Positions 34,958 through 43,989 of a DNA stretch of 64,000 nucleotides are shown in pieces. Below the pieces are notes generated by a model. The model did no database searches and had not been told where the DNA came from. It worked only from the letters and a program-made list of their open reading frames with translations. This DNA is from Ignavibacteria bacterium (GTDB lineage: Bacteria > Bacteroidota > Ignavibacteria > Tepidaquicellales > Tepidaquicellaceae). A program made the position numbers and the translations under genes. Location: assembly GCA_019187405.1 (NCBI GenBank), contig JABAQZ010000004.1:1-64000 (forward strand). The letters run 5' to 3'. The first letter of the stretch is position 1; every line of letters starts with the position of its first letter.

Positions 34958-37084
34958 ATGAAAACAATTTTTATACATTCGTCTTTCGCAATTTTAATTT
35001 TAGTCAGCTCCTTTCTGAATGCATTATCACAGGAGAAAAAGATATATAAAGGTGAAGTTCCAGCTAATTTAGTTAAAGAAGAATTAATTAACAAAAAAGC
35101 GGAACGACAAAATTTCAAGACCCGGGAAATGACATTACTTGAAAGTGAAATGAAAACAGCCAAAGAAAAAGGCGACAAGAATGAAGTTATAAATCTGCAG
35201 AAAGAATATGATGCAATTTCCGGATCGGTAACGAAACCCCCCAAGAAAATAGACATGAAAAGAATAAAACCGGAAGAAGCCGGGTTTGATAATATTTATA
35301 CAAATACTATTTTCAGTACAAATGATCATTTCAGCATCGTTGATATGGCGACTGCCACCGATCAGAGGGGAAGTAATACTGGAAGGATTTGGACTGTTTG
35401 GATTGGAGTAGAAGATGAGTTTGTATACGGTGCAAGTTCATTAGGTCTGGCTTATTCAGATGACAATGGATTAACATGGACAGTGCAGTATTTATATACT
35501 TTTGGCGAATATTGGAATGTGTCTGAAATCGACATTGAGTACCTCGAAGATAATTCTGATAATAATTTTGTATGGATAGTTTGTAATCCAAATGTATTAT
35601 TAATTGTGAACTTAAATAACGGTGCATCGAATGCATATGAAATGCTCTGGCCTCTGAACTACTATGGGGGTTTTTTAAGTCCGAGAATCGTATCAGATAA
35701 CGCTAGATATCCAGACATCCCTTTCATTTACATTGTCATAAAGCAATGGGTACAACCTGATCCTAATATTAATGAATATCACGTTGTCGAGGCTACCGCA
35801 AAGTGTGTAAGTCCGCTTACATCATCGCCGTCTATTTCATACGGGGCATGGTATATAACTTATCCTGATGTTTATATCTATGGTATTCCGGATTATACAA
35901 CAGACATTGCATATTTCAGGAATGGATCGAATGACTCCGTTGTCATACTTATTAATAATACATCGAACCAAATAGATATATATACTCATTCTATTTTTTC
36001 TTTTAATGCTTACACTGCACCGAATTATATAGGAAATTTAAATCCTAATAGTTACATGAATCCCAAGCAAAGAGCTTATCTTGCAACAAACGGCGGATAC
36101 AATAAAATAATGATTGTCTACAAAAAATTTTATGATGTTTATGACTGGGACGTTGCATATTACAGATCAACTAACGGTACTGCAGGCTGGCTTCAGGGTT
36201 ATGTAGATTTCAGTGCGGCAAATGTCTTTGGCGATGCACGTATCATAGGGGAAAGAAACGATGGAGGGAAATTTCATGTAGCTTACATAAATGAACAGAA
36301 TTCTGAAATTTCTTATGCGAGTTCAGATAATTATCTCTGGAATCCGAGAATTTTCCCTTACAGCAATCTAAGATCATATGGCTCATCTGATCCATACAAA
36401 GAAAATATTGGAAATCCTGCTCCAGGCTACTACCAGACTTTTTTCAATTCAGGTTGCATGGCAGTCTGGCTTGATTCTACCGGAAAAAATATTTGGAGCT
36501 CATCGGGCTGCTCAGGTCCTTTCTCACAACCAACAAAAGAACTTTTTCTATTCGGCGCTATTCAGGGATTGTATGATCCGGTTGCAGATGAAATGCTCGA
36601 TGATACAGTTACAGTTTATTTGAGAAATTCAATTTCACCTTTTGCAAAAATAGATTCATCGAGAAAAGAATTGTACGGACCGGGAACAGGTCAGTATTTT
36701 TCTTTTAACAATGCTCAGAATAATATTCCATATTATGTTGAAGTAAAACACAGGAATGCACTCGAAACGTGGAGCGCTGATCCTGTTACATTTGTAAATG
36801 AGAATTCATCTATTGCTTTTTCAGTTGATGCAATTTACGCTTTTGGGAATAATGAAATACAGGTTGATAGTTCGCCTTATAATGTGTTTGCGTTCTTCAG
36901 CGGCGATGTAAATCAGGATGGAGTAATTGATGCTACTGACGCAGGAGCAATTGATAATGATGCATTTAATTTTATGACAGGTTATGTTAATACGGATTTA
37001 ACAGGCGATGATGTTGTGGATGCGACAGATGCGGCGATAGCGGACAATAATGCGTTTAATTTTGTAGGTAAGGTGACGCCGTGA
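34958..37084 (+). CDS. Large secreted protein with dockerin-like C-terminal tail, paralogue A
   Basis: A 708-aa secreted protein (signal peptide about 1-25). A short charged helix (35-100) is followed by a long beta-rich body that is probably a beta-propeller or exo-alpha-sialidase-like fold; the exact family is not recognised. The last ~190 residues match those of two other proteins in the window: AIQGLYDPV..., YVEVKHRNALETWS, then a dockerin-like pair of calcium loops DVNQDGVIDATDAG and DLTGDDVVDATDAA, ending FVGKVTP. No YPNPFNP tail is present. It is a paralogue of the protein encoded at 37416-39533 (SVTKP and DQR/EQR regions align). Confidence 0.85.
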   Translation: MKTIFIHSSFAILILVSSFLNALSQEKKIYKGEVPANLVKEELINKKAERQNFKTREMTLLESEMKTAKEKGDKNEVINLQKEYDAISGSVTKPPKKIDMKRIKPEEAGFDNIYTNTIFSTNDHFSIVDMATATDQRGSNTGRIWTVWIGVEDEFVYGASSLGLAYSDDNGLTWTVQYLYTFGEYWNVSEIDIEYLEDNSDNNFVWIVCNPNVLLIVNLNNGASNAYEMLWPLNYYGGFLSPRIVSDNARYPDIPFIYIVIKQWVQPDPNINEYHVVEATAKCVSPLTSSPSISYGAWYITYPDVYIYGIPDYTTDIAYFRNGSNDSVVILINNTSNQIDIYTHSIFSFNAYTAPNYIGNLNPNSYMNPKQRAYLATNGGYNKIMIVYKKFYDVYDWDVAYYRSTNGTAGWLQGYVDFSAANVFGDARIIGERNDGGKFHVAYINEQNSEISYASSDNYLWNPRIFPYSNLRSYGSSDPYKENIGNPAPGYYQTFFNSGCMAVWLDSTGKNIWSSSGCSGPFSQPTKELFLFGAIQGLYDPVADEMLDDTVTVYLRNSISPFAKIDSSRKELYGPGTGQYFSFNNAQNNIPYYVEVKHRNALETWSADPVTFVNENSSIAFSVDAIYAFGNNEIQVDSSPYNVFAFFSGDVNQDGVIDATDAGAIDNDAFNFMTGYVNTDLTGDDVVDATDAAIADNNAFNFVGKVTP

Positions 37085-37188
37085 AATTGGTTGAGTGAGT
37101 TGATTTCTCAATCTGAGTCCCCGCCGAAAGGTGCATTGTTGATTTTAAAAAATTTCAAAATGCGGGAGACTCCGATTGAACGAAAAAC

Positions 37189-37269
37189 GGCGATGATTTT
37201 GTGGATGCTTCGGATCTGAGTATTGTGGAAAACAATGTAGCGCTTGGAGTGAGTGTGATATCTCATTAA
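37189..37269 (+). pseudogene. Relic of a dockerin-like C-terminus
   Basis: An in-frame stretch reads GDDFVDASDLSIVENNVALGV-SVISH then stop. It aligns with the second calcium loop and the terminal residues of the neighbouring dockerin-tailed proteins (GDDVVDATDAAIADNNAFNFV). No open frame connects it to anything upstream, so it is the remaining tail of a lost gene or a discarded duplicate of the module. Confidence 0.6.
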
Positions 37270-37332
37270 ATTGGATTGGGAATTTCGGATTTGAAAATTT
37301 TTAATTTTTGATATTTGATTTATGATTTTAGA

Positions 37333-37412
37333 TTTTCAACTTTTAACTTTCAACTTTTAACTTTCAATTTTTAACTTTTAACTTTTAACTTTTAACTTTT
37401 AACTTTTAATAA
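37333..37412. repeat. AACTTTT heptamer array ahead of a start codon
   Basis: About ten copies of AACTTTT or close variants (AACTTTC) run up to 4 bp before the ATG of the next gene. The array occupies the place where the leader and translation-initiation region should be. Slippage in copy number would alter the leader. Similar short AACTTTTAAC stretches precede or follow genes near 28748, 31700 and 34927. Confidence 0.8.
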
Positions 37413-37415
37413 CTT

Positions 37416-39533
37416 ATGATGGGAAAGATATTTCACTTAACAGTAATTTTATTTCTTACATGCAATTTAAATTTATTCTCACAGGAATTAACTGTTTCAG
37501 ATAAAGATGAGCCGGCAATCACATTGTCAAATGAGAAAATTAAACTTCCTCCGACACAGGAAAACATTCAGTCGAAGGAGGAACTTATGATCATTGGGGA
37601 AATGAATCGTCTTAAATATGATCAGACTGCTTTGAACGGAGAAAAGATCCTTCAGTTACAGAAAAAACTTGAAGCGTTAAATCACAGGTCAGTTACTAAA
37701 CCTTATGAAACATCTTCCCGATTATTCTCAGATGATGCAATACGGAATCATTTACAGAATCAGACTGACGCAATCACAATGTCAGGGATTTATTCATCTC
37801 CCAGCGCATATATAAAAAGCATTGCAACACAGACGGAACAAAGGCAGGGGGGAAGCGGAACTATCTGGGTTTCGGTAGCTGTCGGAGGCGGAGACGGCGG
37901 AGTTGGCGCGACACCGGATACTTTACTTTTATTTAAATCAGTTAACAACGGAATATCATTCAGTTTATATTCAAAGCTGCCTTTAAATGTCGGGAATAAA
38001 ATAAATTATGATGATATGGATATGGAAATATTGGAATTCAATTCTTACATAAAATATATTCACCTCGTCTTCGGATACATTACAGACGGTTTCACAGGCT
38101 CTTACCGTACAGGACTGGTGTCGTATGACATTATAAGTAACACTGTAGGAAACATTGCCAGCCTTGATTTCCCGGGCAATAACTTCCCGGGCAATAAATA
38201 TACAAGGCCAAGGATTGTCTCGGATAATGCATATTATCAGTCCGGCTCATATGTGACAATTGCAGTAACTCAGGATTCCCTGGATAACGGTAATTATTAT
38301 CACATGACAAAGTTTTGCCGGATTTATAATCCGTATACTATAAACCCTTCTGTTACTTACATGCCAAAAAGTATTTACACTCCGTTTGCAGGATTCAGTA
38401 ATGTAGGTCAAGCTGATATCGCTTATTACAATACCGGATTCAGTGCATCAGGAGACAGTATAATTTTCGTTGTAAGCGGAACACCGGGTTTTTTTAATCT
38501 TGTGCTGACTTATAAAGCTTATGGTAATTCCTCAGAATATCCCGTACAATCCACTATTTTATTTCAGAATTTTAATAATAAAGAATACGCGCGGATCGCT
38601 TCTAACGGAGGAGGAAATCAGAAAAAAATGATGATTGTATATATAGAAGAGAATATCGGTGTCAGCATATTCAAATCTGTTGATGCTAATAACTGGAGTA
38701 ATTCTTTCATACTAGGTGGCGGAGGGATACTCTTTCAATTTAAGTATCCTGATATTATTGGCAGACGAAACTTTGACGGGAAGTTTTATATTACTAATAA
38801 ATCTGAAACACCAATGACAGATGTAATCACATCTTATGTATTCGATAATTTGAACATAACTTCGAGTACGATCAATCACAATAATTCAGGTTACAAATCT
38901 TTTTCGGCTCCAAAACCTTCTCTCAGATTTGTCAATAATGACAGCTGTCTTACAATTTGGCCGGCCTATTCATCGGTTTATTCTTCCTGCGGCTGCAGTG
39001 CAGTTAATCTGGCATTTCGCGCTTACATTCAGGGATTATATGACCCGGTTACAAACTCGCCAAAATACGATTATTCCGCCTTGTATCTGAGACAAACAAT
39101 TCCGCCATATGCAAAAGTGGATTCTGCATTCGGCTACAATGCAACTATTTTTTCATTTCACAATGCAGGTCCGGGTTCGTATTATATTTCAATGAATCAC
39201 AGAAATTCAATAGAAACATGGTATAAGCAGCCGCAAAGTTTAGTAACCCCCGGTATAAATTCCCTGTCACTTTATCAGAATGCATCGGATGCTTACGGAA
39301 GTAATCAGGTGCAGGTAGACAATAGCCCGGTCACATTTGCAATTTACAGCGGCGATGTAAATCAGGATGGAGTTGTTGATGCGACCGACGCCGGAGCAAT
39401 CGATAATGATGCATCAAATTTTGTAACCGGTTATGTTAATACTGATATTACAGGAGATGATTTGGTAGATGCGACGGATGCGGCGATAGCGGATAATAAT
39501 GCGTTTAATTTTGTGGCGAAGATTATCCCGTGA
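37416..39533 (+). CDS. Large secreted protein with dockerin-like C-terminal tail, paralogue B
   Basis: A 705-aa secreted protein (signal peptide about 1-22). It shares its layout with the protein encoded at 34958-37084: charged helix with LQLQKKLEALNHRSVTKP, a beta-rich body starting IATQTEQRQGGSGTIWV, then the common tail AYIQGLYDPV, YISMNHRNSIETW, and calcium loops DVNQDGVVDATDAG and DITGDDLVDATDAA. It ends FVAKIIP. The 168 bp encoding its dockerin part (39335-39502) are identical to 43791-43958 in an unrelated gene, which points to a very recent conversion. Body function is unknown. Confidence 0.85.
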   Translation: MMGKIFHLTVILFLTCNLNLFSQELTVSDKDEPAITLSNEKIKLPPTQENIQSKEELMIIGEMNRLKYDQTALNGEKILQLQKKLEALNHRSVTKPYETSSRLFSDDAIRNHLQNQTDAITMSGIYSSPSAYIKSIATQTEQRQGGSGTIWVSVAVGGGDGGVGATPDTLLLFKSVNNGISFSLYSKLPLNVGNKINYDDMDMEILEFNSYIKYIHLVFGYITDGFTGSYRTGLVSYDIISNTVGNIASLDFPGNNFPGNKYTRPRIVSDNAYYQSGSYVTIAVTQDSLDNGNYYHMTKFCRIYNPYTINPSVTYMPKSIYTPFAGFSNVGQADIAYYNTGFSASGDSIIFVVSGTPGFFNLVLTYKAYGNSSEYPVQSTILFQNFNNKEYARIASNGGGNQKKMMIVYIEENIGVSIFKSVDANNWSNSFILGGGGILFQFKYPDIIGRRNFDGKFYITNKSETPMTDVITSYVFDNLNITSSTINHNNSGYKSFSAPKPSLRFVNNDSCLTIWPAYSSVYSSCGCSAVNLAFRAYIQGLYDPVTNSPKYDYSALYLRQTIPPYAKVDSAFGYNATIFSFHNAGPGSYYISMNHRNSIETWYKQPQSLVTPGINSLSLYQNASDAYGSNQVQVDNSPVTFAIYSGDVNQDGVVDATDAGAIDNDASNFVTGYVNTDITGDDLVDATDAAIADNNAFNFVAKIIP

Positions 39534-39877
39534 TTCAATTATCAATTATTAATTATTAATTATTAATTGTAGAGACGCAATATTTTGCGTCTCTACAAAC
39601 ATTTTGTGTCCTCGTCCCCCCTGTGTCCTCGCAATTGAATGAATTCGTGATTTTATATAAAAACAAAATGCGGGATAGGCAGCGGGAACGAAGAGTAGTC
39701 TATCGTTTCGATCGTTTCACAATTAGAGATTCAGAAATATGAATTAATTATGAATGGGATTGATTATATTTATTTTAGTTTCATTTCCGTTTTTAGTGTT
39801 CACGGAGTTATAAAATTAAAAGATAATTATTAAATCAGTCTTTGAATTATATCTATTAAAATAAATCATTAATTAGT
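39534..39877. other. Gene-free spacer between dockerin protein B and HicBA
   Basis: Contains ATTATTAATT simple sequence (39541-39566) and the TAGAGACGC palindrome described separately. The rest (39600-39840) shows no gene, terminator or RNA structure I can support. Confidence 0.4.
39568..39597. repeat. Perfect 13-bp palindrome TGTAGAGACGCAA / TTGCGTCTCTACA
   Basis: A 13-bp perfect inverted repeat with a 4-nt TATT loop. The TAGAGACGC core is similar to a REP-type palindrome widely dispersed in cyanobacteria and some Bacteroidota. It lies after a dockerin-protein gene. It could serve as a transcription stop in either direction, but no long T-run follows. Confidence 0.7.
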
Positions 39878-40111
39878 ATGAAAGTATATAATTATAGAAT
39901 CCTTCTTAGAAAGGAACCTGAAGGAGGATTTACTGTAACGGTTCCACTGTTGCAAGGATGCGTTTCATTTGGAGAAACTATAGATGATGCAATAAAGAAT
40001 GCAGGTGAAGCAATTGAGTTGTTTATTGAAACCTTAAAACAATACGGTGAAGAGATTCCTGACGAAAAAGACATTCTTGAATATAATCTGACTATAAATT
40101 CAAATGCCTAA
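39878..40111 (+). CDS. hicB: HicB-family antitoxin
   Basis: A 77-aa protein with the partial RNase H-like fold typical of HicB: YRILLRKEPEGGFTVTVPLLQGCVSFGET, then DDAIKNAGEAIELFIETL. It ends without a C-terminal DNA-binding domain, as in the short HicB group. It overlaps the toxin gene by 8 bp. It would neutralise HicA and, in many systems, repress the operon. Gene order here is antitoxin first. Confidence 0.85.
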   Translation: MKVYNYRILLRKEPEGGFTVTVPLLQGCVSFGETIDDAIKNAGEAIELFIETLKQYGEEIPDEKDILEYNLTINSNA

Positions 40112-40325
40112 GACACCAACTTTTACTTCAAAAGATGTCATCAGAATTCTGGAAAGGAGTGGATTTAAGTTAATAAGAACTAAAGGTAGTCACAAGATTT
40201 ATAGAAACGAAGAATCAAAAAGAATTACGATCGTTCCTTTTCACAGAAAAGATTTACCAAAAGGAACTCTGCTAGAAATATTAAAGCAAGCCGGAATTGA
40301 TAGAAACGAAATAAGATCACTTTAA
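40104..40325 (+). CDS. hicA: HicA-family mRNA interferase toxin
   Basis: A 73-aa dsRNA-binding-like toxin. The catalytic His30 sits in the conserved GSHKIY, followed by ITIVPFHRKDLPKGTLLEILKQAGI, which is diagnostic of HicA. It is predicted to cleave mRNA independently of ribosomes. Start codon overlaps the hicB end, so expression is coupled. Both genes are intact and lie beside a truncated ATPase gene, consistent with a mobile defence-related segment. Confidence 0.88.
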   Translation: MPKTPTFTSKDVIRILERSGFKLIRTKGSHKIYRNEESKRITIVPFHRKDLPKGTLLEILKQAGIDRNEIRSL

Positions 40326-40333
40326 CAAAAAAT

Positions 40334-40435
40334 ATGAGTTTCATCAAGAAAATCAGAATCAAAAACTTCAAGAATCTTGTTATACCTACAGCTCATCAAC
40401 TTTCTCCAGCAGCCATTCCTTGTGTCTTTTCCTAA
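40334..40435 (+). pseudogene. N-terminal remnant of an AAA/RecF-type ATPase gene
   Basis: Nine bases after hicA, an ATG opens MSFIKKIRIKNFKNL, the characteristic start of OLD/AAA15/SMC-like ATPases. After about 15 codons the reading frame runs into the 3' end of the minus-strand gene at 40386 and meets a stop. The Walker A region is lost. A deletion joining hicA to the unknown paralogue gene would explain it. The match is short, so this is tentative. Confidence 0.4.
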
Positions 40436-41843
40436 GAGCTTTATCCATTTCGATGTCTTCATGTAATTCATTCAGTTTGATTGAATCAGGATTTTCTTTG
40501 AAGATTAAAAGTCTGTTTAAGTAATTAAAAAATTTCAGGTAAGCTTCTTTTGTATTGCTTTCAATTGCTGTATTGTTTCCGATAAAGTGTTTTGATGAAT
40601 CTATATAATAAAAAAGCAATTCTGATTTGCTGAGTTCGTAGTAAGTTTTTGCAGTAAGTATTCTCACATGAAGTTTATCTCTCAAATCAATAAACTCGAC
40701 TTTATTTACAGATTGCAATGAATTTTCATATTCTTTCCTTGCATAATAAATCAACCCCCACGCTAATGAACTCATGGTTTTCTGTTGTTCCTTTATTAAT
40801 TTCGATGTGTATTCCTTAACAAAATTTTCAGTCCATTCTATTTCACCCAATGAAAGCGCATTCCTTATTATCTGATAATAAAGTGATTTTTGAATTCTAT
40901 TGCCTCCATATGTATCTAGTTCTTTAGCTAGTCTGAATTTATTTATTTCAAAAAGCTGTTTGAGAAACTTTGAATTTCCCAATCTCATCTTATGCGCGCA
41001 ATAATTTGCAAGTGATATGATTGTATTTTTTTGCTCGGTTGTGTCAAAGGAATCACTATTTTCATCAAAGAAATTTTTCATTTCGAAAAAGTAGTTTTCG
41101 TCATTCTCATCCAAACAACACATTATTTTATTGTAATAAAAATTCATCACTGGCGCAAGTTTGTGATTATTCTCTTTTGCTGTGTCAATTAACTTCTTTA
41201 AGTCAAGACTTTTTACAAACTCGATGGGACTTTCAATTTCACTTTCTACATCATACATATTCTTCATAATTTGCAAATCGGAAACCGAAATCGATAGCTC
41301 TGCTAATAAACTTATTATTAAGTATTCAGTGCATTTAATCATTGCATCTAAACTTTTATCCTGTCTTCCCACTAATGATGACCAATATTCTACTTTGTTA
41401 CCTTCGATAATCCATTTATTATGAAAGTGCTCTTTCCCCAATCCAACTGTATTATTGTATTTATCTATCCTTTCAATTTCTTTTGACACCTGTTTATACA
41501 GATGCCTCTTTGACAGTTCATTAAATAAAATAATAAATCTTTCAACCCTGTTATTCTTTAACCCTGTCTGAAGAAGAAATTCAGTTGCAAGTTTTTCAAA
41601 CTCAGATACCTGATTCCACATTACCTGTTTGTTAAACTTCCTCCCGGGATATAATTTTTTATAAATATATTCATATGTCAATATTTCATTTTCATATTCA
41701 GGATGAAATTTCCGAAGTTCAGCGAGTAACGGCAGATAATTTCTTCCTTTATTAAAAAAAGGAGAAGCGACAAACTTTTCGAATAGCTTAAGATCATCTT
41801 TTGTGAATGTCTTTAAGGTATAGATTAACTTTGTATCCTTCAT
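40386..41843 (-). CDS. Uncharacterised helical protein, 'SPFFNK' family, copy 2
   Basis: A 485-aa protein of unknown function and paralogue of the one at 28755-30095. The aligned N-terminus has FTKDDLKLFEKFVASPFFNK, then LYPGRKFNKQVMWNQVSEFEKLATEFLLQ. The remainder is Leu/Glu/Lys-rich alternating helices. No signal peptide, membrane segment or catalytic motif stands out. Both copies lie on the minus strand and each borders a mobile or defence module (hsdR and hicBA). Their role may be regulatory scaffolding, but this cannot be established from the sequence. Confidence 0.75.
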   Translation of the reverse strand: MKDTKLIYTLKTFTKDDLKLFEKFVASPFFNKGRNYLPLLAELRKFHPEYENEILTYEYIYKKLYPGRKFNKQVMWNQVSEFEKLATEFLLQTGLKNNRVERFIILFNELSKRHLYKQVSKEIERIDKYNNTVGLGKEHFHNKWIIEGNKVEYWSSLVGRQDKSLDAMIKCTEYLIISLLAELSISVSDLQIMKNMYDVESEIESPIEFVKSLDLKKLIDTAKENNHKLAPVMNFYYNKIMCCLDENDENYFFEMKNFFDENSDSFDTTEQKNTIISLANYCAHKMRLGNSKFLKQLFEINKFRLAKELDTYGGNRIQKSLYYQIIRNALSLGEIEWTENFVKEYTSKLIKEQQKTMSSLAWGLIYYARKEYENSLQSVNKVEFIDLRDKLHVRILTAKTYYELSKSELLFYYIDSSKHFIGNNTAIESNTKEAYLKFFNYLNRLLIFKENPDSIKLNELHEDIEMDKALRKRHKEWLLEKVDEL

Positions 41844-41991
41844 AATTTGATTAGCTGTAGTTCAAAATTCCTTTAATATTAACTAAAAATCAACATATAA
41901 GTAAAACCAATAATAAGAAAACCTGATTAGTTCAAGGAAAAACTTTCTTTGAATTCGTTTTAAATGTCGGATATTTTTGTAATGTGCACAA

Positions 41992-42070
41992 TGAAGTTTG
42001 TGAAGTTTGTAAAGTTTATAAAGTTTGTAAAGTTTGTGAAGTTTATAAAAGTTTATAAAAGTTTGTAAAC
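41992..42070. repeat. 9-bp tandem array AAGTTTGTA
   Basis: About nine copies of AAGTTTGTA/AAGTTTATA, two with a 10-bp period, lie 57 bp upstream of the SBBP-repeat gene. As with the heptamer array at 37333, it occupies the promoter/leader region of a secreted-protein gene. Confidence 0.85.
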
Positions 42071-42126
42071 AGAGACTCCGACATTGGTTGAATTTTTATT
42101 AAATATTATTCAAAAAAAATAAAAAA

Positions 42127-43989
42127 ATGAAAACAAAAATATTTTTACTTTCGATATTGCTCTTATCTTTTTTCTCAACTAATTCTATTTCACAAGTAAG
42201 TCAGGAATGGGTTTCGTCATATCATTTTACTTCCGATGATGGAAAAGCTTTAACAATAGACGACAACGGAAATGTCTATGTTACGGGAACGAGCGGCAAT
42301 GATTATGCAACAATAAAGTATAATTCTTCAGGAGTTCAGCAATGGGTTGCAAAATATGACGGACCCGCAAACGGCGGTGACGGAGCAACTGCAATAGCTG
42401 TAGATGCTTCGGGAAATGTATATGTCACCGGCGGAAGTAATGGAATTTCGTCGGGCTCGGACTTTGCAACCGTTAAATATAATTCATCAGGAGTTCAGCA
42501 ATGGGTTGCAAGATTATCAGGAACAGGAAACAATGTTGACCTTGCGAATGCTATTGCCGTTGACAGTTCAGGGAATGTTTATGTTACGGGCTTTACTTTT
42601 GGAAGCGGATCATTTCAGAATTATACGACAGTTAAGTATAATTCCTCCGGCAATTTGCAGTGGGTAAAGTATTATAACGGAACAGGGAATAATGCAGACT
42701 TTGCATCTGCTCTTGCTTTGGATGATTTGGGAAATGTATATGTAACAGGTTACAGCAGAGGAAGCGGTTCGAGTGATGATGATTTTGCCACAATTAAATA
42801 TGACTCCGCAGGAAATGAAGAATGGGTAAGAATTTATCAGGGACCCGGAGATGAATTCGATCAGGCACAGTCAATTGCAGTTGACGGATTGAGTAATGTC
42901 TATGTAACGGGGCGTAGTTTTGGAGCGGGAACAAATTATGATTATGCTACAATTAAATATAACTCATTGGGAGATTCATTATGGGTTCAGAGATATAATG
43001 GAGTTGACAATAATCACGATTTTTCAAAAACAGTAAAAGTCGACGCATCGGGTAATGTGTTTGTGCTTGGTCAGAGTTTTAACAATCTGACAAATTATGA
43101 TTTCGCAACGGTAAAATACAATTCAGCCGGTGTTTTTCAATGGGATAAAAAATATAACGGACCGGGGAACAGTGTTGAAAATGCAAATGCAATGGCGCTC
43201 GATGATTCGGGTAATGTGTATATAACAGGTTCGAGCTCTTTGAGCGGACAAAATTATAATTATGCAACTGTAAAATACAGCAACAGCGGAATAGAAAGGT
43301 GGAGTCAGATATATAACGGAACAGCAAGCGGTAGTGATGAGCCGTTTTCAATAGCAGTAGATGCATCCGGAAATGTTTATGTCACAGGAAGCAGCGCAGG
43401 TCTTGGGCAAATGAAAAATTACGTGACGATAAAATATTCACAAAGTCCTCGTGCAACTTTAACGGCATTCATTGAAGGTTTTTATAATTCCAGTTCCAAT
43501 AGTTTGAATAGTGATATAGTTAAAATATATTTGAGAAATACAAGTTCGCCTTTTTCAATTGTCGATACTTCCGTGTCCACACTTGATTCAGTCGGAACCG
43601 GAACATTTTATTTTTCGAATATCAGTAACGGAACAAATTATTATATTATTATAAAACACAGAAATTCAATCGAGACATGGAGCAATTCGGGAAATTCTTT
43701 TGCGTCCGATACATTGATATATGATTTTACAACTGCTGCAAATAAAGCATTTGGAAATAATATGAAGCAGGTTGACACATCACCTGTTAGATTTGCAATT
43801 TACAGCGGCGATGTAAATCAGGATGGAGTTGTTGATGCGACCGACGCCGGAGCAATCGATAATGATGCATCAAATTTTGTAACCGGTTATGTTAATACTG
43901 ATATTACAGGAGATGATTTGGTAGATGCGACGGATGCGGCGATAGCGGATAATAATGCTTCTAACTTCGTAAGTGTGATTAGACCGTAA
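42127..43989 (+). CDS. Secreted SBBP-repeat beta-propeller protein with dockerin-like tail
   Basis: A 620-aa secreted protein (signal peptide about 1-22). Eight repeats of about 50 residues carry the motif DxxGNVYVTG followed by YATIKYNSSG, typical of SBBP beta-propeller repeats. From about residue 440 the chain changes to the module seen in the two proteins upstream: AFIEGFYNSSSN, YIIIKHRNSIETWS, then DVNQDGVVDATDAG and DITGDDLVDATDAA, ending FVSVIRP. The body is unrelated to those proteins, so the tail is an exchangeable module. The dockerin part is identical at DNA level to that of 37416-39533 over 168 bp. Confidence 0.88.
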   Translation: MKTKIFLLSILLLSFFSTNSISQVSQEWVSSYHFTSDDGKALTIDDNGNVYVTGTSGNDYATIKYNSSGVQQWVAKYDGPANGGDGATAIAVDASGNVYVTGGSNGISSGSDFATVKYNSSGVQQWVARLSGTGNNVDLANAIAVDSSGNVYVTGFTFGSGSFQNYTTVKYNSSGNLQWVKYYNGTGNNADFASALALDDLGNVYVTGYSRGSGSSDDDFATIKYDSAGNEEWVRIYQGPGDEFDQAQSIAVDGLSNVYVTGRSFGAGTNYDYATIKYNSLGDSLWVQRYNGVDNNHDFSKTVKVDASGNVFVLGQSFNNLTNYDFATVKYNSAGVFQWDKKYNGPGNSVENANAMALDDSGNVYITGSSSLSGQNYNYATVKYSNSGIERWSQIYNGTASGSDEPFSIAVDASGNVYVTGSSAGLGQMKNYVTIKYSQSPRATLTAFIEGFYNSSSNSLNSDIVKIYLRNTSSPFSIVDTSVSTLDSVGTGTFYFSNISNGTNYYIIIKHRNSIETWSNSGNSFASDTLIYDFTTAANKAFGNNMKQVDTSPVRFAIYSGDVNQDGVVDATDAGAIDNDASNFVTGYVNTDITGDDLVDATDAAIADNNASNFVSVIRP

